Positions 35,964-45,307 of a stretch of DNA of 53,687 bases are shown in pieces. The notes beneath the pieces are model-generated. The model was not told where the DNA came from, did no database searches, and worked only from the letters and a program-made list of their open reading frames with translations. The DNA lies in NCBI GenBank assembly GCA_025210485.1, contig JAOARN010000102.1:1-53687 (forward strand), in the 5' to 3' direction. This DNA is from Marinifilaceae bacterium (GTDB lineage Bacteria > Bacteroidota > Bacteroidia > Bacteroidales > Marinifilaceae). Numbering within the stretch: the stretch's first letter is position 1; each line of letters begins with the position of its first letter. The position numbers were made by a program, and so were the translations under genes.

Positions 35964-35996
35964 AAATGCTCTGAAAGAAAATTCAGGGCATTTTTA
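35964..35996 (+). terminator. Rho-independent terminator of gcvH
   Basis: A 12-bp stem with one G-U pair (AAATGCTCTGAA at 35964-35975, TTCAGGGCATTT at 35982-35993, loop AGAAAA) and a T run. Confidence 0.85.
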
Positions 35997-36024
35997 TTAT
36001 ATAACAACCAATACAACTTAGCAA

Positions 36025-36570
36025 GTGATTAGGAAAATATCCTCCCATTATATATTAGTAGATGAAGATAGACTCATCAAGAATGGGATTGTTATTATTG
36101 AGGATAAAACAATAAAAGACATAATTGAAACAAATAATTCCATAAAGGAGATTTCATCAATGGAATTCTATAGTGGATTATTAGTTCCTAGCTTATTAGA
36201 CTTTACAATCTCAGAAAATCTAAATGACAGAAAATTTATCTTACAATCATACAAATATGGTGTAAGATTAATTTACGATTGTCACAATCTATACAAAATC
36301 AACCATAGCTTAAACCTAGAAGAAGTAAAGCTGGATTTAAACCTAGATAATTTCGAAGGCAAGTTCAACAGTTGTGCTGACATCTATTCAAAATTAAAAG
36401 ATTATAAATACACAAGCGAGGAGAATCTATTAAAAATACTACCAAAATTCTACCCAAAACAATACTTTATTTCAAAAGAAATAGAGACAGAAGGAATAAA
36501 CTTAATCACAGGAATAGATTACAATAACTGGACGCCAAATGAAAATTTCAGAATTAGAAATTTAATTTAA
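36025..36570 (+). CDS. Barrel-less amidohydrolase-like protein (likely relic or repurposed)
   Basis: 181 aa with a GTG start. Residues 1-60 (I-R-K-I-S-S-H-Y-I-L-V, then K-N-G-I-V-I-I-E-D) match the composite beta-sandwich start of Bacteroidota amidohydrolases, which usually read R-K-I-S-A-H-Y-I-F. Where those proteins continue to V-P-G-F-V-N-T-H-C-H-L-E, the first metal site, this one has V-P-S-L-L-D-F-T-I-S-E with no His. The end (G-I-N-L-I-T-G-I-D, then F-R-I-R-N-L-I) matches the closing strand region of the same proteins. The 250-300 residues of TIM barrel expected between are reduced to about 90. It cannot be a metal-dependent hydrolase. Its frame is intact and it stands between gcvH and pgk. 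Confidence 0.65.
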   Translation: MIRKISSHYILVDEDRLIKNGIVIIEDKTIKDIIETNNSIKEISSMEFYSGLLVPSLLDFTISENLNDRKFILQSYKYGVRLIYDCHNLYKINHSLNLEEVKLDLNLDNFEGKFNSCADIYSKLKDYKYTSEENLLKILPKFYPKQYFISKEIETEGINLITGIDYNNWTPNENFRIRNLI

Positions 36571-36737
36571 CATACATAAAAAAACATAAAAGGGAATAAC
36601 TAACAAATAGGTGAATTTATCTACAAAAATATAGTATTCATGTATAAAAACACAAGCTATACATCCATTATAATTATATGCAGATAAATTCTTTATACTA
36701 TTATTGTAATTGATATAGTTACAATATTAAATAGTAT

Positions 36738-36745
36738 TATATTTG
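36738..36745 (+). promoter_or_regulatory. -7 element of the pgk promoter
   Basis: TATATTTG matches TAnnTTTG. The nearest TTG (36710-36712) gives a 25-nt spacer, longer than usual. The pgk start is 46 bases downstream. Confidence 0.45.
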
Positions 36746-36791
36746 TGCTCGAAACCCAAATTCATATAAACTATTTTTTAAACAAACAATT

Positions 36792-37979
36792 ATGCAAAAA
36801 ATTGATTCATACAATTTTAGTAATAAAAAAGCTATCATAAGAGTTGATTTTAATGTACCGCTTGATGAAAATTTTAATATTACTGATCCAACAAGAATTA
36901 ATTCAGCGATACCAACTATTAAGAAAGTTCTGAATGACAATGGTTCGGTAATACTTATGTCACATTTGGGTAGACCTAAAGCTTCGGAAGAAAAATTTTC
37001 ACTAAAACACATAATTCCTTATTTATCAGAAGTATTAGGAGTAGAAATCTTATTTGCAAATGATTGTATTGGTGAAGAAGCTGAAAATCTTGCAAAAAAC
37101 TTACAAGCAAAACAAGTATTGCTTCTTGAGAACTTGAGATTTCATCCTGAAGAGAAAAAAGGAGATAAAGATTTTGCAAAGCAGTTATCTAACTTAGCAG
37201 ATGTATGGATTAATGATGCCTTTGGTACAGCTCATAGAAGACATGCTTCCACTGCTGTTATTGCAGAATATTTCAGTGAAAATAAAATGTTTGGATATTT
37301 GATGGAAAAAGAACTTTCAAATATCGATAAACTATTACATAAAGCAGAACGTCCATTTACAGCAATAATGGGAGGTGCAAAAGTATCTTCTAAAATTGAA
37401 ATTATTGAAAGCCTTATGAAAAAGGTTGACAACTTGATTATTGGCGGAGGTATGACATTCACTTTTGTAAAAGCAATGGGCGGTAATATCGGCGCCTCAT
37501 TAGTAGAGGATGACAAACTTGAAATTGCACGCGAAATTCTTACAAAAGCTGAAAAAAATAATGTAAAAATCCACATTTCAACAGATGCTGTAATTGCTGA
37601 TAATTTCGCAAATGATGCAAATACTAAAACAACTGTTGTTCATGAAATTCCAAATGGATGGATGGGACTTGATATTGGTTCGGAAACAGAAGCTAATTTC
37701 GCAAAAATCATAAACGAATCAAAAACTATTCTTTGGAATGGACCTGTAGGAGTATTCGAAATGGATAGTTTTGCAAAAGGCACTGAATCTGTAGCAAAAG
37801 CTATAGTTGACTCTACAGAAAATGGAGCATTCAGTCTTGTAGGCGGAGGCGATTCAGTAGCAGCAGCAAACAAATTTAATATTGTAGACAAATTGAGCTA
37901 TGTTTCTACTGGAGGTGGAGCTTTGCTTGAATATATAGAAGGAAAAGAACTTCCGGGTGTTGCGGCCGTAAGAGCCTGA
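36792..37979 (+). CDS. pgk: Phosphoglycerate kinase
   Basis: 395 aa glycolytic enzyme transferring phosphate between 1,3-bisphosphoglycerate and ADP. Substrate-binding motifs R-V-D-F-N-V-P-L and S-H-L-G-R-P in the N domain, L-L-L-E-N-L-R-F-H, and [11 protein letters not shown]. The nucleotide-binding G-G-A-K-V-S-S-K-I and the C-terminal [11 protein letters not shown] are all intact. It precedes the aminotransferase gene by 43 bp with no terminator, so the two may be co-transcribed. Confidence 0.98.
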   Translation: MQKIDSYNFSNKKAIIRVDFNVPLDENFNITDPTRINSAIPTIKKVLNDNGSVILMSHLGRPKASEEKFSLKHIIPYLSEVLGVEILFANDCIGEEAENLAKNLQAKQVLLLENLRFHPEEKKGDKDFAKQLSNLADVWINDAFGTAHRRHASTAVIAEYFSENKMFGYLMEKELSNIDKLLHKAERPFTAIMGGAKVSSKIEIIESLMKKVDNLIIGGGMTFTFVKAMGGNIGASLVEDDKLEIAREILTKAEKNNVKIHISTDAVIADNFANDANTKTTVVHEIPNGWMGLDIGSETEANFAKIINESKTILWNGPVGVFEMDSFAKGTESVAKAIVDSTENGAFSLVGGGDSVAAANKFNIVDKLSYVSTGGGALLEYIEGKELPGVAAVRA

Positions 37980-38022
37980 ATATCCTGTATAACATTTATA
38001 TTATTAATTAATTATTGGTAAA

Positions 38023-39222
38023 ATGCCACAAATTTCTAACAAAGGTAAATTGATGCCTGAATCACCAATTCGTAAATTGGTACCATTTGCAGAAGCTGCA
38101 AAATCAAAAGGCAGAAAAGTATATCATCTTAATATCGGACAACCAGATATTAAGACTCCTGAAGTTGCAATGGAAGCAATTCGTAATTGCCAAGAAAAGG
38201 TAATCGAATATAGCCATTCTGCAGGAAATCTTTCGTATAGAAAAAAACTTGCTGCATATTATCGTAATATCGGAATTGATGTTACTGAAGATGATATGCT
38301 AATTACTACTGGTGGTTCTGAAGCAATTACTTTTGCTTTAATGACTTGTTTAAACCCTGGTGAAGAAATTATTATTCCTGAGCCATTTTATGCAAACTAC
38401 AATGGTTTTGCTATTTCGGCTGGTGTAGAGGTAAAACCTATTACATCATCAATTAATAATGATTTTGCGCTTCCTGAAATAGAGGAATTTGAAAAATTGA
38501 TTACTGATAAAACGAAAGCTATCGTAATATGTAATCCTAACAATCCAACTGGATACCTATACTCTAAAGAGGAATTAAATAAGTTACGAGAACTAGTAAT
38601 TAAACATGATCTTTATTTATTTTCGGATGAAGTTTATAGAGAGTTCTGCTATGGAGGTGAAGAGCACTTCTCTGCTATGAATCTTGAAGGACTTGAAAAT
38701 AATGTAATTATGATGGATTCTGTATCGAAAAGATACAGCGAATGTGGTGTTCGTATCGGTGCTATGATAACTAAAAACAAAGAGGTTATCAACGCTGCTA
38801 TGAAATTTGCACAGGCTAGACTTTGCCCTCCTGGATTCGGTCAAATTGCTGCTGAAGCTTCACTTGAGACTCCAAAGGAATATTTCGACGAGGTATACAA
38901 TGAATACATCGAACGTCGCGACTTTGTGGTAGAGGCTTTAAATAATATGGAAGGTGTCTATTGCCCTACTCCTAAAGGTGCATTCTACACAGTTGTAAAA
39001 CTTCCTATTGACGATGCTGATAAGTTTGCTCAGTGGATTCTTGAAGATTTTCAGCACAATGATCAGACCGTTATGGTTGCTCCAGCAACAGGATTTTATG
39101 CAACAGAGGGATTAGGTAAAAACGAAGTTCGTATTGCATATGTTTTAAATAAAACTGACTTAAAGAATGCAATGGAAACTCTTGATGCTGCTCTTAAAGT
39201 ATATCCAGGAAGAACTATATAA
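38023..39222 (+). CDS. Class I/II pyridoxal-phosphate aminotransferase (aspartate-type)
   Basis: 399 aa. The PLP lysine is Lys237 in D-S-V-S-K-R-Y-S. N-P-N-N-P-T-G (Asn174), Asp202/Tyr205 in S-D-E-V-Y-R and the T-G-G-S-E-A phosphate-binding start are standard. The final R-I-A-Y-V-L motif carries the substrate carboxylate Arg. Such proteins are commonly annotated as aspartate aminotransferase in Bacteroidota, but substrate preference cannot be read from the sequence. The gene follows pgk closely and ends in a strong bidirectional terminator. Confidence 0.9.
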   Translation: MPQISNKGKLMPESPIRKLVPFAEAAKSKGRKVYHLNIGQPDIKTPEVAMEAIRNCQEKVIEYSHSAGNLSYRKKLAAYYRNIGIDVTEDDMLITTGGSEAITFALMTCLNPGEEIIIPEPFYANYNGFAISAGVEVKPITSSINNDFALPEIEEFEKLITDKTKAIVICNPNNPTGYLYSKEELNKLRELVIKHDLYLFSDEVYREFCYGGEEHFSAMNLEGLENNVIMMDSVSKRYSECGVRIGAMITKNKEVINAAMKFAQARLCPPGFGQIAAEASLETPKEYFDEVYNEYIERRDFVVEALNNMEGVYCPTPKGAFYTVVKLPIDDADKFAQWILEDFQHNDQTVMVAPATGFYATEGLGKNEVRIAYVLNKTDLKNAMETLDAALKVYPGRTI

Positions 39223-39236
39223 TTAGATTAATTGAC

Positions 39237-39273
39237 AAAAAAGCCCGAAGATTAATAATCTTCGGGCTTTTTT
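39237..39273. terminator. Bidirectional terminator between the aminotransferase gene and the TetR-like gene
   Basis: GCCCGAAGATT (39243-39253) and AATCTTCGGGC (39257-39267) form an 11-bp GC-rich stem with a 3-nt loop, flanked by A6 and T6. It can terminate both convergent transcripts. Confidence 0.92.
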
Positions 39274-39293
39274 ATAAGCTAACTTATTTCTTT

Positions 39294-39920
39294 TTATCTC
39301 CCAAAACTCAAAACACTTAATAGTTGTTTTCTGTGCTTATAAAAATTTAACCCATCCTCGGTTGCTATACTTTTTATGAATGAATCAATCATGACATCAT
39401 AAATAGTTCCAAACTTAAATCTATCGGGTGGATATAAATCTGTATTATGCATATCTTCTAATTTGGCAAGATACATTCGTCCAAGCATTTCTATACTTAG
39501 ATCGCTTCTATACATTCCCTGCGCAATACCTTTTTGCATATTTATAAGAATTTTATCGTAAATAAAACCCATCCTATAAGTCATATGCTCATTGTATAAT
39601 TCTGGAAATATTTCATTAAACTCCATTGTGATAGATGGTGTTAAATGTTCGTAGCGTTCATATATTTCCTGACTTACTGTAAATAGAATTTCTATGGCAT
39701 TCATGCCATCAAAATTATGCTGACGGAAAATACTTTCAAAACTTCTTCTCTCATATTCAAGCACAGCACCTACAAGGCCCCTGATATCTCCAACATATTC
39801 TTGCAACAATTCGGTATCAATACCAAACTCATTTAGCTGCTCAAAAGATAAGTTAGACAATCCATTTCTGAATAAGTAGTTTCTAACTTTCTTAATTATA
39901 TGACCTAATTTTTTTTCCAT
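39294..39920 (-). CDS. TetR-family-like protein with altered DNA-recognition helix
   Basis: 208 aa. The C-terminal part (from about residue 70: A-I-E-I-L-F-T-V-S-Q-E-I-Y-E-R-Y, then E-F-N-E-I-F-P-E-L-Y) resembles the ligand domain of Bacteroidota TetR regulators. The N-terminal region aligns in length with a TetR HTH (I-I-K-K-V-R-N-Y-L-F-R-N-G-L-S-N-L-S-F-E-Q-L). However, the recognition helix, normally like S-K-K-T-L-Y-x-H-F, reads D-T-E-L-L-Q-E-Y-V, with acidic residues replacing the basic ones. It may not bind DNA in the usual way, or may bind through another surface. No efflux or target operon is adjacent. Confidence 0.7.
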   Translation of the reverse strand: MEKKLGHIIKKVRNYLFRNGLSNLSFEQLNEFGIDTELLQEYVGDIRGLVGAVLEYERRSFESIFRQHNFDGMNAIEILFTVSQEIYERYEHLTPSITMEFNEIFPELYNEHMTYRMGFIYDKILINMQKGIAQGMYRSDLSIEMLGRMYLAKLEDMHNTDLYPPDRFKFGTIYDVMIDSFIKSIATEDGLNFYKHRKQLLSVLSFGR

Positions 39921-40801
39921 ATATCTAGCAATTGATGATTCTGATAATTAACAGGTTTAGTTTCGAGTTAAATTCAATCCTGAAATATCACCCCTTAAAA
40001 AGTTCATAAATATAATAAAGTTTCCATAACTATGACTTTGTTTTACGATATTAGTTAATAAAAGCTAACAAAGTTTCCTTTTATTATTTTAATTAACAAC
40101 TAAATAGTTTTTCAAATAATGAGATTAGAAAAAAGAAAGCTTTATCTACTAATACAGTATTATAATATTTACACAACGCCAATTTAATACTTTTAAGTAT
40201 ATTTTCTACAAATATTTATGCTAACTTATTATGTCAATTTATTTGTATTAAGCTAAATTATCATACCTATAATACTTTAGCTTATATAAAATTTTAATTA
40301 AACTTATTTCTTAAATCAATACCAAATCATGTTTTATTAAAAATTAAGTATTCGTGTATATTTTCACTATCACACAATATAGATGGCTCGATATGGGAAA
40401 AATTATCCATACAATAGAACTAAAAAAAGTTTATGTATTGGCTGATAATTCAAAATAATTCGACCTGATGAAATTATTCTATTTTCGAAGTGAAGAAGAT
40501 AAAGGCTAGCAGCCTGAAGAAATACATTAAACAAGTATTCCAAAATAGTTGATAAAATAAATGGAAGGGAATCTAATTTCAACTTTAAAAACTGTCCTAA
40601 ATTTGTATTTCGTCTAATCTATGACAAATAAAAAAGACTAAATCTACATATCATACTGAAAACAGGAATTACTATTTCAATAAAATCTTTTCTTTATCCA
40701 TAAACTTTCACAAACAAAAATTTACAAATTTAGACAGTTCCTTAAAAAATATCAGAAATTGATATTTTCTTATTAAAAATTTATCACAAGAAATAAATCT
40801 A
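39921..40801. other. Long intergenic stretch with a small inverted-repeat element
   Basis: 881 bp without a supported gene. Upstream of the TetR-like gene is an 8-bp inverted repeat (ACTTTGTT at 40035-40042, AACAAAGT at 40067-40074), a possible operator. The right part holds the element listed at 40590-40740. The remainder reads as decayed, stop-rich sequence, and I see no recognisable gene remnant. Confidence 0.45.
40590..40740. mobile_element. MITE-like or IS-remnant element with imperfect terminal inverted repeats
   Basis: The left end AACTGTCCTAAATTTGTA (40590-40607) and the reverse complement of the right end, AACTGTCTAAATTTGTA (from 40723-40739), are identical apart from one extra base. 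They enclose about 150 bp without coding capacity. The end sequence resembles terminal repeats of IS256-type elements, from memory. No target-site duplication was identified. Confidence 0.42.
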
Positions 40802-41071
40802 CTATTTCTCTTTATCTTTTTCTATTTCTCTTTCTCTATTTAGCATTTCTTTATACATGCTCTTAAGATACCTTAAAGCCGCGGCGACAGCTTTTTGTTT
40901 ACTCTCAAATGTTCCTGGAATACTATGATTAGTACTAGTTTCAACAAATGGATTTTCTGTATAATAATACATACTTATTTTGGATCTTAATCCCTTCTTC
41001 TTAATTATCATTCCGAGCCAAACCTCATACTCCTGACCTTCAACCTTGATATGTCTTTTTAGTTTTATCAT
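40802..41071 (-). CDS. Small hypothetical protein
   Basis: The start at 41071 gives 89 aa (M-I-K-L-K-R-H-I-K-V-E-G-Q-E-Y-E-V-W-L-G-M). The earlier Met at 41098 would add a hydrophobic nonamer. A beta-rich N-terminal half is followed by a long charged helix (Q-K-A-V-A-A-A-L-R-Y-L-K-S-M-Y-K-E-M) and an E/K/R tail. I do not recognise the family. It has no signal peptide and no close neighbour on its strand, with bamA 257 bp away upstream of its terminator. Confidence 0.6.
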   Translation of the reverse strand: MIKLKRHIKVEGQEYEVWLGMIIKKKGLRSKISMYYYTENPFVETSTNHSIPGTFESKQKAVAAALRYLKSMYKEMLNREREIEKDKEK

Positions 41072-41253
41072 TATTAAGAATTTAAATTGAATCAACAAAA
41101 ATACTTATCCATTCTTTAATTTCAAATTGTATTTTTTATAAATAATTAATATTGCCAACAATAAATAAAAATAGTAGATTGGTTTTCACCAATATATAGA
41201 CAATATAACTCTCTTCTTCTTATTTGTAATTAAAAAACTAGATCTAAATACAT

Positions 41254-41289
41254 ATAAAAAAAGAAAGGCAGCTCGTTATGAACTGCCTT
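41254..41289 (-). terminator. Rho-independent terminator of the DUF6089-uppS-bamA operon
   Basis: On the minus strand AAGGCAGTTC pairs with GAGCTGCCTT (10 bp with one wobble, 5-nt loop), followed by TCTTTTTTT. It lies 67 bases past the bamA stop. Confidence 0.82.
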
Positions 41290-41355
41290 AGTAATATATT
41301 TTGTGAAATTTTAAATAACTATTAGTTATATGAATAAAACTTCTAAAACTATCAA

Positions 41356-43863
41356 TTAAAATTGTTGCCCAATCACAAAGTGGAACTGACTACCATTCTG
41401 TCCAGCTCTGGTTGCATCATCAAATCCGTATGCCCAGTCAATCCCTAACAGACCAAACATAGGTAAGAATATTCTTAAACCAACACCAGCAGATCTTTTC
41501 AAATTGAATGGTTGAAAATCTTCAAAGTCATACCATGCATTACCTGCTTCAGCAAATGCCAAGGCATATATAGTTGCCGACTGTGCCAATGAAAGAGGAT
41601 ATCTAACCTCTGCAGTAAATTTTGAGTATAAGTTTGCTCCCTTACGACGTCCATTAGGGAAAATTGGAGTTAATGAACCATTTTCATAACCACGCAATCC
41701 AATATTATCACTACCATACATACTGTATCCTGACATTCCATCACCACCAACTTCGAAACCTTCAAAAGGAGATCTTTTATCTTTGTCGAAATATCCTAAG
41801 TAACCAAATTCGGCTCCTGTATATAAAACAAGTTTGTCATTTCTATTAAGCAGACCTGTATACATTTTTCCTTTGAATACCCATTTGTGATACTCAATCC
41901 ACTTGTAGATTTCATCATCATCGGCACGCTTGTAATCTATATCTTCGAACATAGAGTATGGAGGTGTGATCTTCATAGTCAGTGAGAAAGATGAACCTCT
42001 ACGCGTGTACAATGGATTGTCAATCGAACTTCTTGAAAGAGTAGTTGTAAAACTAAAGTTATTGGAAGTACCATTTGAAATAAGGTAATATTGCCAATCT
42101 TTAAGTCTGAAATTCTGATATGATACTTCATTATACAGAGTAAAATAATCATCAGGCCATTTTAATCTTCGTGCCAAACCAACACTTGCACCAAGTATTT
42201 CTTGACTTTGACCTTTGTTTGCAGATATTGCATAAGCATTACTATAACTTCTACTATATCCTGTTTGTTTTGAATAATAGAACGAAGTACTTAAAGATGT
42301 AGGTTTTTTACCACCTAACCATGGTTCAACAAATGATATTGAATATGAGTTATAATACGATCCATTTGTTTGAGCTCTAATACTTAAAGTTTGTCCATCA
42401 CCAGTAGGCAGAGGACTCCAAGCTTCCTTGTTGAACATGTTACGGATTGAGAAGTTAGAGAATCGTAAACCTACAGTTCCGATAATCATACCTGCTCCCC
42501 ATCCTCCAGATAACTCAATCTGATCGTTGGCTTTTTCTTCTAATTCGTATGTGATATCAACTGTTCCATTTTCAGGATTTGGACTAACATCAGGATTAAT
42601 TTTTTCAGGATCAAAATGTCCCAATTGTGCAAGCTCACGAATACTTCTAATAATATCAGACTTACTAAAAAGTTCACCTGGGTATGTATAAAGTTCACGT
42701 CTAGCAACATGCTCATGAGTTTTAGTATTTCCAACAATATTGACTCTATCAATGGTTGCTTGTTTTCCTTCTATCAGTCTAATTTCTAAGTCTATTGAAT
42801 CCTTTCCATTGATATGTTCAACAGGATTGGAATTAAAAAATAGATAGCCATTATCAAGATATAAATTACCAACAGCATCTTCATCTTCCGAAAGTCTTTT
42901 CTTTAATCTAGTTCGGTTATATACATCACCCTTTCTGATTTTTAAAACTCGATCTAAATATGCAGAAGGGTAAATTGTGTTTCCAACCCAACGTATATCA
43001 TTAAAGAAATATTGACTACCTTCTTTTACTTTGATATATACATCAACGCGTTCGTCATTTACTTGAGCTACACTGTCAGAAATGATGATTGCATCACGGT
43101 ATCCTTTTTCATTATATTTCTCAATAAGAGTCTTTCTATCTTCTTTCCATTTATCTTCAATATATTTCGAAGACTTAAGAAAATTCTTGAATCTTTTTTC
43201 TTTTGTATTCTTTAGAGCTTTTTTGAATTTATTATCAGTAAAAGCAGTATTTCCTTCAATAATAATATTTCTAACCTTTATTTTATTCTTTTTTGCAACA
43301 AGAACGTCAAGAATTACACTATTTTCTTTTTTGTAATCGTCTCGTTGTATAATATTTACATCAGTATTGTAAAAACCTTTTTCTTTATAATAGTTTTGGA
43401 CAATTATTTTTGCATTATTAATAAGGAAGTCAGTAACTTGTGAATGTTCAGATATATTAAGTTTTTCTTCTAATTTAGTAGATTCACTTTTAGAAGTACC
43501 ATGAAACTGTATATATGACAGTTTTGGTCTTTCTTTAAGTTTAATATCAAGATAAGCCTTTTTGCCAACTACTTTAACAATACTGATATCGATATCAGAG
43601 AAAAGAGCTTGTCTATATAGTTTTCGAATTGCTTTAGTGACTTTTTGTCCAGGAATTTGAATTTCGGAACCAATACGCAGACCAGACAATTGGATAATAG
43701 CTTGTTTTTCGAGATGTTTAATACCAGTAACAGAAATATCCGCTATTTCGTAAGCCTTTGGCTTCGAATAGTCAATCGAGGGATTAAAAATAGTATCTGA
43801 ATTTTGTGAAAATCCAGTAATACTTGAAAATAAGATTGTAATTAGAATAAGAGTTCTCAACAT
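41356..43863 (-). CDS. bamA: Outer membrane protein assembly factor BamA
   Basis: 835 aa. A signal peptide (M-L-R-T-L-I-L-I-T-I-L-F-S-S-I-T-G-F-S) is followed by five POTRA domains to about residue 440, for example N-I-I-I-E-G-N-T-A-F-T and V-N-I-V-G-N-T-K-T-H-E. The 16-stranded Omp85 barrel ends in F (H-F-V-I-G-Q-Q-F). The conserved V-R-G-F barrel-loop motif appears as L-R-G-Y. BamA inserts beta-barrel proteins into the outer membrane. It is last in a minus-strand operon behind DUF6089 and uppS (26-bp gap). The two OmpH chaperones that usually follow it in Bacteroidota are not here. Confidence 0.96.
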   Translation of the reverse strand: MLRTLILITILFSSITGFSQNSDTIFNPSIDYSKPKAYEIADISVTGIKHLEKQAIIQLSGLRIGSEIQIPGQKVTKAIRKLYRQALFSDIDISIVKVVGKKAYLDIKLKERPKLSYIQFHGTSKSESTKLEEKLNISEHSQVTDFLINNAKIIVQNYYKEKGFYNTDVNIIQRDDYKKENSVILDVLVAKKNKIKVRNIIIEGNTAFTDNKFKKALKNTKEKRFKNFLKSSKYIEDKWKEDRKTLIEKYNEKGYRDAIIISDSVAQVNDERVDVYIKVKEGSQYFFNDIRWVGNTIYPSAYLDRVLKIRKGDVYNRTRLKKRLSEDEDAVGNLYLDNGYLFFNSNPVEHINGKDSIDLEIRLIEGKQATIDRVNIVGNTKTHEHVARRELYTYPGELFSKSDIIRSIRELAQLGHFDPEKINPDVSPNPENGTVDITYELEEKANDQIELSGGWGAGMIIGTVGLRFSNFSIRNMFNKEAWSPLPTGDGQTLSIRAQTNGSYYNSYSISFVEPWLGGKKPTSLSTSFYYSKQTGYSRSYSNAYAISANKGQSQEILGASVGLARRLKWPDDYFTLYNEVSYQNFRLKDWQYYLISNGTSNNFSFTTTLSRSSIDNPLYTRRGSSFSLTMKITPPYSMFEDIDYKRADDDEIYKWIEYHKWVFKGKMYTGLLNRNDKLVLYTGAEFGYLGYFDKDKRSPFEGFEVGGDGMSGYSMYGSDNIGLRGYENGSLTPIFPNGRRKGANLYSKFTAEVRYPLSLAQSATIYALAFAEAGNAWYDFEDFQPFNLKRSAGVGLRIFLPMFGLLGIDWAYGFDDATRAGQNGSQFHFVIGQQF

Positions 43864-43889
43864 TATGTAGAAATGATAATGGTTAGTTA

Positions 43890-44633
43890 TTATTGCTTAA
43901 CTTGTTCACTTGTTTTTCCATATCGGCGTTCACGATTAGTATACACTTCTAGAGCTTTACAGAATTCATCTTTATCAAAATCAGGCCAATGAACATCAGT
44001 AAAATATAACTCAGCGTATGCTAACTGCCAAAGCAAAAAATTGCTAATTCTTTGCTCTCCGCTAGTTCTAATCATTAGATCTGGATTAGGAATCTCGGAG
44101 GTAAATAAATTTGCAGAAATAGTTTCTGGATTTATATCATCTACATTAATATCACTAGCCAATACACTTGCAGCTATTTTTTTACAAGCTTCTGTAATTT
44201 CTATTTGTGAACTATAGCTTAATGCTAAACTTAGAGTTACTCCTGTACAATGCGCTGTTCTATCAATTGATTCTTGAAGTTTCATTTGCACATCCTCAGG
44301 AAGGTCATTGTTATTGCCAATGGTATTAAGTTTGACATTATTTTTAATCAAATTTGTAGTTTCGTTATCAATAGCATGAACTAGAAGAGACATCAGACCT
44401 AATACTTCGTCTTTTGGACGCCCCCAATTTTCTGTTGAAAAAGCGTAAAGGGTAAGATATTTAATACCTAGTTCGCCGCAGAGTTCTAGAGAACTTCTGA
44501 CAGCATCCACACCGTGATGGTGTCCAAATATTCTATCCTTACCGTGTTTTTTTGCCCATCTACCGTTTCCGTCCATAATGATGGCAACGTGTTTAGGTAA
44601 TTTACTTTTTTCTAATTGATAATTCACCGACAT
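43890..44633 (-). CDS. uppS: Undecaprenyl diphosphate synthase (cis-prenyltransferase)
   Basis: 247 aa enzyme making the C55 carrier for peptidoglycan and O-antigen. Catalytic Asp21 in I-M-D-G-N-G-R-W-A-K, then Y-A-F-S-T-E-N-W-x-R-P and D-L-M-I-R-T-S-G-E-Q-R-I-S-N-F-L-L-W-Q are the complete cis-prenyltransferase signature. It sits between DUF6089 (20 bp) and bamA (26 bp), the usual Bacteroidota order. Confidence 0.97.
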   Translation of the reverse strand: MSVNYQLEKSKLPKHVAIIMDGNGRWAKKHGKDRIFGHHHGVDAVRSSLELCGELGIKYLTLYAFSTENWGRPKDEVLGLMSLLVHAIDNETTNLIKNNVKLNTIGNNNDLPEDVQMKLQESIDRTAHCTGVTLSLALSYSSQIEITEACKKIAASVLASDINVDDINPETISANLFTSEIPNPDLMIRTSGEQRISNFLLWQLAYAELYFTDVHWPDFDKDEFCKALEVYTNRERRYGKTSEQVKQ

Positions 44634-44653
44634 ATATATAATTAGTATTTAAG

Positions 44654-45307
44654 CTATCTATATAAATAACACTCCTTATTGGATTTAAACAATTGGTAAC
44701 TAATCATAATTCCTACAAAAGAGACCCAATCATTATTATGCAAGCTTGATGTTTCGGCAAACTGATTCGGGTTATCGACATAGTCGATATTATCGGAGAA
44801 TGTCTTTCTATATGTCCATTCTATCGCCGTTGTTAATCGTTTTCCGCTTACAAACTTTACCCCCAATCCAAAAGGTATTGTAAATGAAGATTCGGTACTA
44901 TTTGAAGCAAAATATCCTATACCAGCACATAAGTATGGAGACATTTTTTCTGTTTTTGTTTCTTTGGGAACTATAAACGGTTTGAAGTTTAGTTCAAACA
45001 TTGTAGTAATATCCATAAAACTAGTTCGAAAACAAGCATCTCTTCTTCTCTGGAATTCGGAGCTTGCGTCTCTATCAAAAGCTTCTATTTTGCCATAAAC
45101 CATTCCTAATCTTAAGGAATAATGCTTATCAAAATTGTAACGAAAAATCCATCCTAAATTAAACTGTGGTTTATATAATATTTTATTAGGATTAATATCT
45201 CCCATGTAATAGGATGCTCCTGTATATAAACCAAGTTCAGATTCTGACTGCGAGAATGCCTGATTTGCTGCGATAGCAAACATTATTACTAAAATCTTTT
45301 TTAGCAT
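44654..45307 (-). CDS. DUF6089 family outer-membrane beta-barrel-like protein
   Basis: I choose the Met at 45307 because it opens a signal peptide (M-L-K-K-I-L-V-I-M-F-A-I-A-A-N-Q-A-F-S). The Met at 45334 would precede it by nine polar residues. The mature part (about 200 aa) is beta-rich with alternating hydrophobics (L-G-L-Y-T-G-A-S-Y-Y-M-G-D-I-N-P, Y-S-L-R-L-G-M-V-Y-G). These are features of DUF6089, a small barrel encoded just before uppS and bamA across Bacteroidota. Its function is unknown. Context points to outer-membrane biogenesis. Confidence 0.85.
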   Translation of the reverse strand: MLKKILVIMFAIAANQAFSQSESELGLYTGASYYMGDINPNKILYKPQFNLGWIFRYNFDKHYSLRLGMVYGKIEAFDRDASSEFQRRRDACFRTSFMDITTMFELNFKPFIVPKETKTEKMSPYLCAGIGYFASNSTESSFTIPFGLGVKFVSGKRLTTAIEWTYRKTFSDNIDYVDNPNQFAETSSLHNNDWVSFVGIMISYQLFKSNKECYLYR

